Source: Endomychus coccineus (Eukaryota > Arthropoda > Insecta > Coleoptera > Endomychidae). From it: a stretch of 64,000 nt of DNA. Position numbers and translations under genes: made by a program. Below are positions 23,291 through 37,056 of the stretch, in pieces. Each line of letters begins with the position of its first letter. Position 1 is the first letter of the stretch. The stretch covers positions 149,556,962 through 149,620,961 of the forward strand of contig OY294067.1 of NCBI GenBank assembly GCA_958510875.1. Reading direction: 5' to 3'. Below the pieces are notes generated by a model, which saw nothing but the letters and a program-made list of their open reading frames with translations, made no database searches and was not told the DNA's origin.

Positions 23291-26200
23291 TATTCCCGGG
23301 TGCGTCGTAGAAAGTCTACCTCCAGAGTCTACACGCTGTGTTTACCTAGAAGTATGCTCTGAAGGAGAATAGAGTGGAAGTGAGTCACGACGCGACAATA
23401 TACGCTGCGTCGTAGATAGTTCACCGCCAGTGTCTACACACTGTGTTTACCTGGAATTATGCTCTGAAGGAGAATAGAGTGGAAATGAGCCACGACGCGC
23501 CAATATACACTGCGTTTAATCGGAAGTAAGAATGCGTCGTAGATAGTCCAATGCCAGAGTTTACACGCTATGTTTAACCGGAGGTATGCTCTGAAGGAGA
23601 ATAGAGTGGAAGTGAGTCACGACGCGCCAATATACACTGCGTTTACTCTGAGATAAGAATGCGTCGTAGATAGTCCACCGCCAGAGTCTACACGCTGTGT
23701 TCACCTGGAAGTATGCTCTGAAGGAGAATAGAGTGGAAGTGAGTCACGACGCGCCAATATTCACCGCGTCGTAGATAGTTCACCGCCAGAGTCTACACAC
23801 TCTGTTTACCTGGAAGTATGCTCTGAAGGAGAATAGAGTGGAAGTGAGTCAAAACGCGCCAATATACACTGCGTTTACTCTGAAATAAGAATGCGTCGTA
23901 GATAGTCAACCGCCAGAGTCAACACGCTGTGTTTACCCGGAAGTATGCTCTGAAGGAGAATAGAATGGAAGTGGGTCACTACTCGCCAATATACACTGCG
24001 TTCACTCGGAAATGAGAATGCGTCGTAGATAGTTCACCGCCAGAGTCTAGACGCTGTGTTTACCTGAAAGTAGGCTTTGAAGGAGAAATAGAGTGGTACT
24101 GAGTCACGACGCGCCAATAAACACTGCGTTTACTCGGAAATAAGGATCCGTTGTAGATAGTCCACCGCCAGAGTCTACACGCTGTGTTTACTTGGAAGTA
24201 TGCTCTGAAGGAGAATAGAGTGGAAGTGAGTCACGACGCGCCATTATACACTGCGTTTACCCGGAAATAAGGGTGCGTCGTAGATAGTCCACCGCCAGGG
24301 TCTACACGCTGTGTTTACCTTATAGTATGCTCTGAAGGAGAATAGAGTGGAAGTGTGTCACGACGTGCCAATATTCACTGCGTTTACCCAGTAATAAGGA
24401 TGCGTCGTAGATAGTTCACCGCCAGAGTCTACACTCTGTGTTTACCTGGAAGTATGCTTTGGAGGAGGATAGAGTGGAAGTGAGTCACGACGCGCCAATA
24501 TACACTGCGTTTACTCGGAAATAAGAATATGTCGTAGAAAGTCCACCGCCAGAGTCTACACGCTGTGTTTACCCGGAAGTATGCTCCAAAGGAGAATAGA
24601 GTGAAAGTGAGTCACGACGAGTGGAAGTATGCCAATATACACTGCGTTCACTCGGGAATAAGAATACTTCGTAGAAAATCCACCGCCAGATCCTACACGC
24701 TGTGTTTACCCGGGAGTATGCTCTGAAGGAGAATAGAGTGGAAGTGAGTCACGACGCGCCAATATACACTGCGTTCACTCAGAAATAAGAATGCGTCGTA
24801 GATAGTCCACCGCCAGAGTCAACACGCTGTGTTTACCTGGAAGTATGCTCTGAAGGAGAATAGAGTGGAAGTGAGTCACGACGCGCCAATATACACTGCG
24901 TTTACTTGGAAATAAGAGAGCGTCGTGGATAGTCCACCGCCAGAGTCTACACGCTGTGTTTACCTGGAAGTATGCTCTGAAGGAAAATATAGTGGGAGTG
25001 ATTCACGACGCGCCAATATACACTGCGTTTACATGGAAATAAGGGTGCGTCGTAGATAGTCCACCGCCAGAGTCTACACGCTGTGTTTACCTGGAAGTAT
25101 GCTCTGAAGGAGAATAGAGTGGAAGTGAGTCACGACACGCCAATATATACTGCGTCGTAGATAGTTCACCGCCAGAGTCTACACGCTGTGTTTACCCAGA
25201 AGTATGCTCTGAAAAAGAATAGAGTGAAAGTGAGTCACGACGAGTGGAAGTATGTCAATATACACTGCGTTTACTCGGGAATAAGAATGCGTCGTAGATA
25301 GTCCACCGCCAGTGTCTACACGCTGTGTTTACCTAGAAGTATGTTCTAGATGAAAATATAGTGGGAGTGATTCACGACGCGCCAATATACACTGCGTTCA
25401 CTCAGAAATAAGAATGCGTCGTAGGTAGTCCACCGCCAGAGTCTACACGCTGTGTTTACCTGGAAGTATGCTCCGAAGGAGAATAGAGTGGAAGTGAGTG
25501 ACGACGCGCCAATATACACTGCGTTTACTTGGAAATTAGAGTGCGTCGTGGATAGTTCACCGCCAGAGTCTACACGCTGTGTTTACCTGGAAGTATGCTC
25601 TGAAGGAGAATAGAGTGGAAGTGAGTCACGACACGCCAATATACACTGCGTTTACTCGGGAACAAGAATGCGTCGTAGATAGTCCACTGCCAGAGTTTAC
25701 ACGCTATGTTTAACCGGAAGTATGCTCTGAAGGAGAATAGAGTGGAAGTGAGTCACGACGCGCCAATATACACTGCGTTTACTCTGAGATAAGAATGCAT
25801 CGTAGATATTCCACCGCCAGAATCTACACGCTGTGTTTACCTGGAAGTATGCTCTGAAGGAGAATAGAGTGGAAGTGAGTCACGACGCACCAATATACAC
25901 TGCGTTTACCATAAAATAAGGGTGCGTCGTAGATAGTCCACCGCTAGAGTCTACACGCTGTGTTTACCTGGAAGAAAGCTCTGAAGGAGAATAGAGTGGA
26001 AGTGAGTCACGACGCGCCAATATACACTGCGTCGTAGATAGTCCATCGCCAGAGTCTACACACTCTGTTTACCTGGAAGTATGCTCTGAAGGAGAATAGA
26101 GTGGAAGTGAGTCACAACGCGCCAATATACACTGCGTTTACTCTGAAATAAGAATGCGTCGTAGATAGTCCACCGCCAGAGTCTACACACTGTGTTTACC

Positions 26201-29200
26201 TGGAAGTATGCTCTGAAGGAGAATAGAGTGGAAGTGAGTCACGACGCACCAATATACGCTGCGTTTACTCTGAAATAAGAATTCGTCGTAGATAGTCCAC
26301 CGCCAGAGTCTATACGCTGTGTTTACCTGGAAGTATGCTCTGAAGGAGAATAGAGTGGAAGTGAGTCACGACGCGCCAATATACACTGCGTCGTAGATAG
26401 TCCACCGCCAGAGTCTTCACACTCTGTTTACCTGGAAGTATGCTCTGAAGGAGAATAGAGTGGAAGTTAGTCACAACGCGCCAATATACACTGCGTTTAC
26501 TCTGAAATAAGAATGCGTCGTAGATAGTCCACCGCCAGAGTCTACACGCTGTGTTTACCCGGAAGTATGCTCTGAAGGAGAATAGAATGGAAGTGAGTCA
26601 CGACTCGCCAATATACACTGCGTTCACTCGGAAATGAGAATGCGTCGTAGATAGTTCACAGCCAGAGTCTAGACGCTGTGTTCACCTGGAAGTAGGCTCT
26701 GAAGGAGAAATAGAGTGGTTCTGAGTCACGACGCGCCAATAAACACTGCGTCGTAGATAGTCCACCGCCAGAGTCTACACGCTGTGTTTACCTGGAAGTA
26801 TGCTCTGGAGGAAAATATAGTGGGAGTGATTCACGACGCGCCAATATACACTGCGTTTACACGGAAATAAGGGTGCGTCGTAGATAGTCCACCGCCAGAG
26901 TCTACACGCTGTGTTTACCTGGAAGTATGCTCTGAAGGAGAATAGAGTGGAAGTGAGTCACGACACGCCAATATACACTGCGTTTACTCGGGAGTAAGAA
27001 TGCGTTGTAGATAGTCCACTGCCAGAGTTTACACGCTGTGTTTAACCGGAAGTATGCTCTGAAGAAGAATAGAGTGGAAGTGAGTCACGACGCCCCAATA
27101 TACACTGCGTTTACTCTGAGATAAGAATGCATCGTAGATAGTCCACCGCCAGAGTCTACACGCTGTGTTCACCTGGAAGTATGCTCTGGAGGAGAATAGA
27201 GTGGAAGTGAGTCACGACGCGCCCATATACACTGCGTCGTAGATAGTCCACCGCCAGAGTCTTCACACTCTGTTTACCTGGAAGTATGCTCTGAAGGAGA
27301 ATAGAGTGGAAGTGAGTCACAACGCGCCAATATACACTGCGTTTACTCTGAAATAAGAATGCGTCGTAGATAGTCCACAGCCAGAGTCTACACGCTGGGT
27401 TTACCCGGAAGTATACTTTGAAGGAGAATATAATGGAAGTGAGTCACGACTCGCCAATATACACTGCGTTCACTCGGAAATGAGGATGCGTCGTAGAAAG
27501 TTCACCGCCAGAGTCTAGACGCTGTGTTCACCTGGAAGTAGGCTCTGAAGGAGAAATAGAGTGGTTCTGAGTCACGACGCGCCAATAAACACTGCGTTTA
27601 CTCGGAAATGAGAATGCGTCGTAGATAGTCCACCGCCAGAGTCTACACGCTGTGTTTACCCGGAAGTATGCTCTGAAGGAGAATAGAATGGAAGTGAGTC
27701 ACGACTAGCCAATATACACTGCGTTCACTCGGAAATGAGAATGCGTCGTAGATAGTTCACAGCCAGAGTCTAGACGCTGTGTTCACCTGGAAGTAGGCTC
27801 TGAAGGAGAAATAGAGTGGTTCTGAGTCACGACGCGCCAATAAACACTGCGTCGTAGATAGTCCCCCGCCAGAGTCTACACGCTGTATTTACCTGGAAGT
27901 ATGCTCTGGAGGAAAATATAGTGGGAGTGATTCACGACGCGCCAATATACACTGCGTTTACACGGAAATAAGGGTGCGTCGTAGATAGTCCACCGCCAGA
28001 GTCTACACGCTGTGTTTACCTGGAAGTATGCTCTGAAGGAGAATAGAGTGGAAGTGAGTCACGACACGCCAATATACACTGCGTTTACTCGGGAGTAAGA
28101 ATGCGTCGTAGATAGTCCACTGCCAGAGTTTACACGCTGTGTTTAACCGGAAGTATGCTCTGAAGAAGAATAGAGTGGAAGTGAGTCACGACGCTCCAAT
28201 ATACACTGCGTTTACTCTGAGATAAGAATGCATCGTAGATAGTCCACCGCCAGAGTCTACACGCTGTGTTCACCTGGAAGTATGCTCTGAAGGAGAATAG
28301 AGTGGAAGTGAGTCACGACGCGCCCATATACACTGCGTCGTAGATAGTCCACCGCCAGAGTCTTCACACTCTGTTTACCTGGAAGTATGCTCTGAAGGAG
28401 AATAGAGTGGAAGTGAGTCACAACGCGCCAATATACACTGCGTTTACTCTGAAATAAGAATGCGTCGTAGATAGTCCACAGCCAGAATCTACACGCTGGG
28501 TTTACCCGGAAGTATGCTTTGAAGGAGAATATAATGGAAGTGAGTCACGACTCGCCAATATACACTGCGTTCACTCGGAAATGAGGATGCGTCGTAGAAA
28601 GTTCACCGCCAGAGTCTAGATGCTGTGTTCACCTGGAAGTAGGCTCTGAAGGAGAAATAGAGTGGTTCTGAGTCACGACGCGCCAATAAACACTGCGTTT
28701 ACTCGGAAATGAGAATGCGTCGTAGATAGTCCACCGCCAGAGTCTACACGCTGTGTTTGTACCTGGAAGTATGCCCTGAAGGAGAATAGAGTGGAAGTGA
28801 GTCACGACGCGTCATTATACACTGCGTTTACCCGGAAATAAGGGTGCGTCGTAGATAGTCCACCGCCAGGGTCTACACGCTGTGTTTACCTTATAGTATG
28901 CTCTGAAGGAGAATAGAGTGGAAGTGTGTCACGATGCGCCAATATACACTGCGTTTACCCAGTAATAAAGATGCATCGTAGATAGTTCACCGCCAGAGTC
29001 TACACTCTGTGTTTACCTGGCAGTATGCTCTGGAGGAGAAAAGAGTGGAAGTGAGTCACGACGCGCCATTATACACTGCGTTTACCCGGAAATGAGGGTG
29101 CGTCGTAGATAGTCCACCGCCAGGGTCTACACGCTGTGTTTACCTTATAGTATGCTCTGAAGGAGAATAGAGTGGAAGTGTGTCACGATGCGCCAATATA

Positions 29201-32200
29201 CACTGCGTTCACCCAGTAATAAGGATGTGTCGTAGATTGTTCACCGCCAGAGTCTACACTCTGTGTTCACCTGGAAGTATGCTCTGGAGAAGGATAGAGT
29301 GGAAGTGAGTCACGACGCGCCATCATACACTGCGTTTACTCGGAAATATGAACGGGTCGTAAGAAGTCCACCGCCAGAATCTACACGCTGTGTTTACCCG
29401 GAAGTATGCTCTGAAGGAGAATAGAGTGAAAGTGAGTCACGACGAGTGGAAGTATGCCAATATACACTGCGTTTACTCGGGAATAAGAGTGCGTCGTAGA
29501 TAGTCCACCGCCAGATCCTACACGCTGTGTTTACCCGGGAGTATGCTCTGAAGGAGAATAGAGTGAAAGTGAGTCACGACGCGCCAATATACAATGCGTT
29601 CACTCGGAAATAAGAATGCGTCGTAGATAGTCCACCGCCAGAGTCTACACGCTGTGTTTACCTGGAAGTATGCTCTGGAGGAAAATAGAGTGGGAGTGAT
29701 TCACGACGCGCCAATATACACTGCGTTTACACGGAAATAAGGGTGCGTCGTAGATAGTCCACCGCCAGAGTCTACACGCTGTGTTTACCTGGAAGTATGC
29801 TCTGAAGGAGAATAGAGTGGAAATGAGTCACGACGCGCCAATATACACTGCGTCGTAGATAGTTCACCGACAGAGTCTACATACTGTGTTTACCTGGAAG
29901 TATGCTCTGAAGGAGAATAGTGTGGAAGTGAGTCACGACGCGCCAATATACACTGCGTTTACTCTGAGATAAGAATGCATCGTAGATAGTCCACCGCCAG
30001 AGTCTACACGCTGTGTTTACCTGGAAGTATGCTCTGAAGGAGAATAGCGTGGAAGTGAGTCACGACGCTCCAATATACACTGCGTCGTAGATAGTCCACC
30101 GCCAGAGTCCACACACTGTGTTTACCTGGAAGTATGCTCTGAAGGAGAATAGAGTGGAAGTGAGTCACGACGCGCCAATATACGCTGCGTTTACTCTGAA
30201 ATATGAATGCGTCGTAGATAGTCCACCGCCAGAGTCTACAAGCTGTGTTTATCTGGAAGTATGCTCTGAAGGAGAATAGAGTGGAAGTGAGTCTAGACGC
30301 GCCAATATACACTGCGTCGTAGATAGTTCACCGCCAGAGTCTACACACTCTGTTTACCTGGAAGTATGCTCTGAAGGAGAATAGAGTGGAAGTGAGTCAC
30401 TACGCGCCAATATACACTGCGTTTACTCTGAAATAAGAATGCGTCGTAGATAGTCCATCGACAGAGTCTACACGCTGTGTTTACCTGGGAGTATGCTCTG
30501 AAGGAGAATAGAGTGGAAGTGAGTCACAACGCGCCAATATACACTGCGTCGGAGATAGTCCACCGCCAGTGTCTACACGCTGTGTTTACCTGGAAGTATG
30601 CTCTGAAGGAGAATAGAGTGGGAGTGAGTCACGACGCGCCAATATACACTGCGTTTACTCTGAAATAAGAATGCGTCGTAGATAGTCCACCGCCAGAGTC
30701 TACACGCTGTGTTTACCTGGGAGTATGCTCTGAAGGAGAATAGAGTGGGAGTGAGTCAAAACGCGCCAATATACACTGCGTCGTATATAGTCCACCGCCA
30801 GTGTCTACACGCTGTGTTTACCTGGAAGTTTGCTCTGAAGGAGAATAGAGTGGGAGTGAGTCACGACGCGCCAATATACACTGCGTTTACTCAAAAATAA
30901 GAATGCGTAGTAGATGGTCCTCCGCCAGAGACTACACGCTGTGTTTACTCGGGAGTATGCGCTGAAGGAGAATAGAGTGGAAGTGAGTCACGACGCGCCA
31001 ATATACACTGCGTTTACTCGGAAATAAGGATGCGTCGTAGATAGTCCACCGCCAGAGTCTACACGATGTGTTTACCTGGAAGTATGCTCTGGAGGAGAAT
31101 AGAGTGGAAATGAGTCACGACGCGCCAATATACACTGCGTTTACTCGGAGATAAGGGTGCGTCGTAGATAGTCCACCGCCAGAGTCTACACGCTGTGTTT
31201 ACCTGGAAGTATGCTCTGAAGGAGAATAGAGTAGGAGTGAGTCACGACGCGCCCAATATACACTGCGTTTACCCGGAAATAAGGGTGCGTCGTAAATAGT
31301 CCGCCACCAGAGTGTACACGCTGTGTTTACCTGGAAGTATGCTCTGAAGGAGAAAAGAGTGGAAGTGAGTCACAACGCGCCAATATACACTGCGTCGTAG
31401 ATAGTTCACCGCCAGTGTCTACACGCTGTGTTTACCTGGAAGTATGCTCTGAAGGAGAATAGAGTGGGAGTGAGTCACGACGCGCCAATATACACTGCGT
31501 TTACTCGGAAATAAGAATGCGTCGTAGATAGTCTTCTCCCAGAGTCTACACGCTGTGTTCACCCGGTAGTATGCTCTAGAGGAGAATAGAGTGGAAGGGA
31601 GTCACGACGCGCCAATATACACTGCATTTACTCGGGAATGAGGGTGCGTCGTGGTTAGTCACCGCCAGAGTCTAGACGATGTGTTTACCTGGGAGTATGC
31701 TCTGAAGGAGAATAGAGTGGAAGTGAGTCACGACGCGCCAAGATACACTGCGTTTACCCGGAAATAAGAGTGCGTCAAAGATAGTCCACCGCCAGAGTCT
31801 GCACGCTGTGTTCACCTGGAATTATGCTCTGAAGGAGAATAGAGTGGAAGTGAGTCACGACGCGCCAATATACACTGCGTCGTAGATAGTTCACCGCCAG
31901 AGTCTACACGCTGTGTTTACCTGGAAGTATGCTCTGAAGGAGAATAGAGGGGAAGTGAGTCACGACGCGCCAAGATACACTGCGTTCACCCGGAAATAAG
32001 AGTGCGTCGTAGATAGTTCACCGCCAGAGTCTGCACGCTGTGTTCACCTGGAATTATGCTCTGAAGGAGAATAGAGTGGAAGTGAGTCACGACGCGCCAA
32101 TAAATACTGCGTCGAAGATAGTCCACCGCCAGAGTCTACACGCTGTGTTTACCTGGAAGTATGATCTGAAGGGGAATAGAGGGAAAGCGAGTCACGACGC

Positions 32201-35200
32201 GACAATATACACTGCGTTTACTCGGAAATAAGAATGCGTCGTGGATAGTCTACCGCCAGAGTGTACGCGCTGTGTTCACCTGGAAGTATGCTCTGAAGGA
32301 GAATAGAGTGGAAGTGAGTCAAGACGCGCCAATATACACTGCGTCGTAGATAGTTCACCGCCAGAGTCTACACGCTGTGTTTACCTGGAAGTATACTCTG
32401 AAGGAGAGTAGAGTGAAAGTGAGTCACGACGCGCCAATATACACTGCGTTTACTCGGAAATAAGGGTGCGTCGTAGATAGTCCACCGCCAGAGTCCACAC
32501 GCTGTGTTTACCTGGAAGTATGCTCTGAAGGAGAATAGAGTGGAAGTGAGTCAAGACGCGCCAATATACACTGCGTCGTAGATAGTTCACCGCCAGAGTC
32601 TACACGCTGTGTTTACCTGGAAGTATACTCTGAAGGAGAGTAGAGTGGAAGTGAGTCACGACGCGCCAATATACACTGCGTTTACTCGGAAATGAGAATG
32701 CGTCGTAGATAGTCCACCGCCAGAGTCTACACGCTGTGTTTACCTGGAAGTAGGCTCTGAAGGAGAAATAGAGTGGAAGTGAGTCACGACGCGCCGATAT
32801 ACACTGTGTTCACTCGGAAATAAGGATGCGTCATAGATAGTCCACCGCCAGAGTCTACACGCTGTGTTTACCTGGAAGTAGGCTCTGAAGGAGAAATAGA
32901 GTGGAAGTGAGTCACGACGCGCCAATATACACTGCGTTAACTCGGAAATAAGAATGCGTCGTAGACAGTCCACCGCCATAGTCTACACGCTGTGTTTACC
33001 TGGAAGTATGCTCTGAAGGAGAATAGAGTGGAAGTGAGTCACGACGCGTCAATGTACACTGCAATTACTCTGAAATAAGAATGCGTCGTAGATAGTCCAC
33101 CGCCAGAGTCTACACGCTGTGTTTACCTGGAAGTATGCTCTGAAGGAGAATAGAGTGGAAGTGAGTCACGACGCGCCAATATACACTGCGTTTACTCGGA
33201 AATAAGAATGCGTCGTGGATAGTAAACCGCCAGAGTGTACGCGCTGTGTTCACCTGGAAGTAGGCTCTGAAGGAGAAATAGAGTGGAAGTGAGTCACGAC
33301 GCGCCAATATACACTGCGTTTACTCGGAAATAAGAATGCGTCGTAGATAGTCCACCGCCAGAGTCTACACGCTGTGTTTACCTGGGAGCATTCTCTGAAG
33401 GAGAATAGAGTGGAAGTGAGTCACGACGCGCCAATATACACTGCGTTTACTCGGAAATAAGAATGCGTCGTGGATAGTCCACCGCCAGAGTGTACGCGCT
33501 GTGTTCACCTGGAAGTATGCTCTGAAGGAGAATAGAGTGGAAGTGAGTCACGACGCGCCAATATACGCAGCGTTTACCCGGAAATAAGAATGCGTCGTAG
33601 ATAGTCCACCGCCATAGTCTACACGCTGTGTTTACCTGGAAGTATGCTCTGAAGGAGAATAGAGTGGAAGTGAGTCACGACGCGTCAATGTACACTGCAT
33701 TTACTCTGAAATAAGAATGCGTCGTAGATAGTCCACCGCCAGAGTCTGCACGCTCTGTTCACCTGGAAGTAGGCTCTGAAGGAGAAATAGAGTGGAAGTG
33801 AGTCACGACGCGTCGATATACACTGCGTTTACTCGGAAATAAGGATGCGTCATAGATAGTCCACCGCCAGAGTCTACACGCTGTGTTCACCTGGAAGTAG
33901 GCTCTGAAGGAGAAATAGAGTGGAAGTGAGTCACGACGCGCCAATATACACTGCGTTTACTCGGAAATAAGAATGCGTCGTAGATAGTCCACCGCCAGAG
34001 TCTACACGCTGTGTTTACCTGGGAGCATGCTCTGAAGGAGAATAGAGTGGAAGTGAGTCACGACGCGCCAATATACACTGCGTTTACTCGGAAATAAGAA
34101 TGCGTCGTGGATAGTCCACCGCCAGAGTGTACGAGCTGTGTTCACCTGGAAGTATGCTCTGAAGGAGAATAGAGTGGAAGTGAGTCACGACGCGCCAATA
34201 TACGCAGCGTTTACCCGGAAATAAGGGTGCGTCATAGATAGTCCACCGCCAGAGTCTACACACTGTGTTTACCTGGAAGTATGCTCAGAAGGAGAATAGA
34301 GTGGAAGCGAGTCACGACGCGGCAATGTACACTGCGTTTACTCGGAAATAAGAATGCGTCGTAGATAGTCCTCCGCCAGAGTCTACACGCTGTGTTTACC
34401 TGGAAGTATGCTCTGAAGGAGAATAGAGTGGAAGTGAGTCAAGACGCGCCAATATACACTGCGTTTACTCGGAAATAAGAATGCGTCGTGGATAGTCCAC
34501 CGCCAGAGTGTACGCGCTGTGTTCACCTGGAAGTATGCTCTGAAGGAGAATAGAGAGGAAAGTGAGTCACGACGCGCCAATATACGCAGCATTTACCCGG
34601 AAATAAGGGTGCGTCGTAGATAGTCCACCGCCAGAGTCTACACGCTGTGTTTACCTGGAAGTATGCTCTGAAGGAGAGTAGAGTGGAAGTGAGTCACGAC
34701 GCGCCAATATACACTGCGTTTACTCGGAAATAAGAATGCATCGTAGATAGTCCACCGCCAGAGACTACACGCTGTGTTTACCTGGCAGTATGCTCTGAAG
34801 GAGAATAGAGTGGAAGTGAGTCACGACGCGCCAATATACACTGCGTTTACCCGGAAATAAGGGTGCGTCGTAGATAGTCCATCGCCAGAGTCTACACGCT
34901 GTCTTTACCTGGAAGTATGCTCTGAAGGAGAATAGAGTGGAAGTGAGTCACGACGAGCCAATATACACTGCATTTACCCGGAAATGAGGGTGCATCGTAG
35001 ATAGTCCACCGCCAGAGTCTACACACTGCGTTTACTCGGAAATAAGAATGCATCGTAGATAGTCCACCGCCAGAGTCTACACGCTGTGTTTACCTGGAAG
35101 TATGCTCTGAAGGAGAATAGAGTGAAAGTTAGCTAAGACGCGCCAATATACACTGTGTTTACTCGGAAATAAGAATGCGTCGTAGATAGTCCACTGCCAG

Positions 35201-36237
35201 AGTCTACACGCTGTGTTTAACCGGAAGTATGCTCTGAAGGAGAATAGAGTGGAAGTGAGTCACGACGCGCTAATATAGACTGCGTTTACTCGGAGATAAG
35301 AATGCGTCGTAGATAGTTAACCGCCAGAGTCTACACGCTGTGTTCACCTGGAAGTATGCTCTGAAGGAAAATAGAGTGGAAGTGAGTCACGACGCGCCAA
35401 TATACACTGCGTTTACCAGGAAATAAGGGTGCGTCGTAGATAGTCCACCGCCAGAGTATACACGCTGTGTCTACCTGGAAGTATGCTCTGAAGGAGAATA
35501 GAGTGGAATTGAGTCACGACGCGCCAATATACACTGCGTCGTAGATGGTACACCGCCAGAGTCTACACGCTGTGTTTTCCTGGAAGAATGCTCTGAAGGA
35601 GAATATAGTGGAAGTGAGTCACGACGCGCCAATATACACTGCGTTTCCTCGAAAATAAGAATGCTTCGTAGATAGTCCACCGCCAGAGTCTACAGGCTGT
35701 GTTTACCTGGAAGTACGCTATGAAGGAGAATAGAGTGAAAGTGAGTCACGACGCGACAATATACACTGCGTTTACCCGGAAATAAGGATGCGTCGTAGAT
35801 AACCCACCGCCAGAGTCTACACGCTCTGTTTACCTGGAAGTATGCTCTGAAGGAGAATAGAGTGGAAGTGAGTTTCGATGCGCCAATATACACTGCGTTT
35901 ACTCGGAAATAAGAATGCGTCGTAGATAGTCCACCGCCAGAGTCTACACGCTGTGTTCACCTGGAAGTATGCTCTGAAGGAGAATAGAGTGGAAGTGAGT
36001 CACGACGCGCCAATATACACTGCGTTCACCCGGAAATAAGGGTGCGTCGTAGATAGTCCACCGCCAGAGTCTTCACGCTGTGTTTCCCTGGAAGTATGCT
36101 CTGAAGGAGGAATAGACTGAAAGTGAATCACGACGCGTCAATATACAGTCCGTTTACCCGAATATAAGTGTGCGTCGTGGATAGTTCATCGCCAGAATCT
36201 ACACGCTGTATTTACCCGGGAGTTATCTCTGGAGGGT
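23291..36237 (+). repeat. 12.9-kb minisatellite array (105-bp and 127-bp monomers)
   Basis: About 110 monomers (estimated from length) in one orientation. Each contains GCGTCGTAGATAGTCCACCG, then ACGCTGTGTTTACCTGGAAG, then GAAGGAGAATAGAGTGGAAG, then AGTCACGACGCGCCAATATA. Long monomers add a 22-bp module, GCGTTTACTCGGAAATAAG plus three bases, which itself resembles the GTGTTTACCTGGAAGTA core. Measured spacings are 105 bp (32,236 to 32,341) and 127 bp (32,341 to 32,468). Open frames inside it are by-products of the repeat: 105 is divisible by three, 127 is not. The right end grades into LTR sequence. Confidence 0.95.
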
Positions 36238-36741
36238 ATATTGCTGACGATGTAATGATAGTTCTAACACACTGTGTCTACCCGGTAGTGAGAGTTATAA
36301 TTGCCAAATTTACGTGTGGTTAGTATATAAGTGCCTGGCACTGTCGTACAATTACCTATGAGACCGTTGCCGAGAAGTTCGGCGTACTAACCTGAAAGAA
36401 GTGCAGGATAGATGAATCTCAGTATTCTCCATCGTTGGAACTCAAAACCTGCTTTCACTTGTTCTGCTTGAGTAGCCCATTCAAGATAATTAATTTTACT
36501 GATAATTAGTGCATGAATAGCCGTTATCAATAATATTTAATTAATTTATTGATTGCAATTAAAGCCTACAATTCCAATTCTATTCAGTCTGCCTTATTGA
36601 TTTCTGGTTACCTACTCCACTGAGACTACCGTGGGACAAGGATATCCAACGATGGCACAGTGATACGCTTTGTAGTGAGAGCCCCAGCAGAAGGCTTTAA
36701 ACGAGGAGTAAGCCTTAACAAAAATCTGCTGCCCGAGAAAT
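36180..36741 (+). mobile_element. 3' part of an LTR (copy 2), continuous with the satellite
   Basis: After the last monomers comes a diverged copy of the core (CACACTGTGTCTACCCGG, near 36,271), then TATATAAGTGCCTGGCACTG. The end is ATTGCAATTAAAGCCTACAA...GGGACAAGGATATC...GCAGAAGGC...GAGTAAGCC...AAAATCTGCTGCCCGAG. The same order and much of the same wording occur at 51,860-52,680, and in weaker form at 1,790-1,915. The 5' half of this LTR is not present; its place is taken by the array. Confidence 0.75.
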
Positions 36742-36830
36742 CAAAATAAAAGTCAATAGGGTTCAGATCTGGTAGACTTGGAGGAGTATTCAAGCCGTAG
36801 TGAGTAATTATCGCCATAAAGTAACAAGGT
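36742..36830 (-). pseudogene. Mariner/Tc1-type transposase scrap
   Basis: On the minus strand the frame reads GLNTPPSLPDLNPIDFYF, matching the PP.SPDLNPID block around the third catalytic position of mariner/Tc1 transposases. It stops where LTR sequence begins (about 36,741), so the LTR probably inserted in or beside it. Too short to classify further. Confidence 0.45.
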
Positions 36831-37056
36831 ACGTTAACATCAAAAGTTCATCAGATAGATTGATTTTTCATCCATTTATTTATTCATATACAGAAGAGCT
36901 ACCTCACAGAAAGATTTGACTCTGTAATTAAGAGGTTGCACGGCAATATAATACATATTATAATTATTATATGTACTTAAACATACCAAATACATGGTAA
37001 CGAAAGTAGTATAAGGTCTTTCATCAACCAGTGTTGAGTCGCTCGAGGACATCGAA

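Noticed and set aside
30004..35893. Open frames of 60-100 codons (for example MFTWEYALKENRVEVSH) inside the minisatellite
   Set aside because: They arise because the repeat is open in some frames and 105 is divisible by three. They change frame wherever a 127-bp monomer occurs and have no start context or family match.
23291..36237. CRISPR-like array
   Set aside because: There are no unique spacers between short direct repeats. It is a tandem satellite of long monomers in a eukaryotic context.
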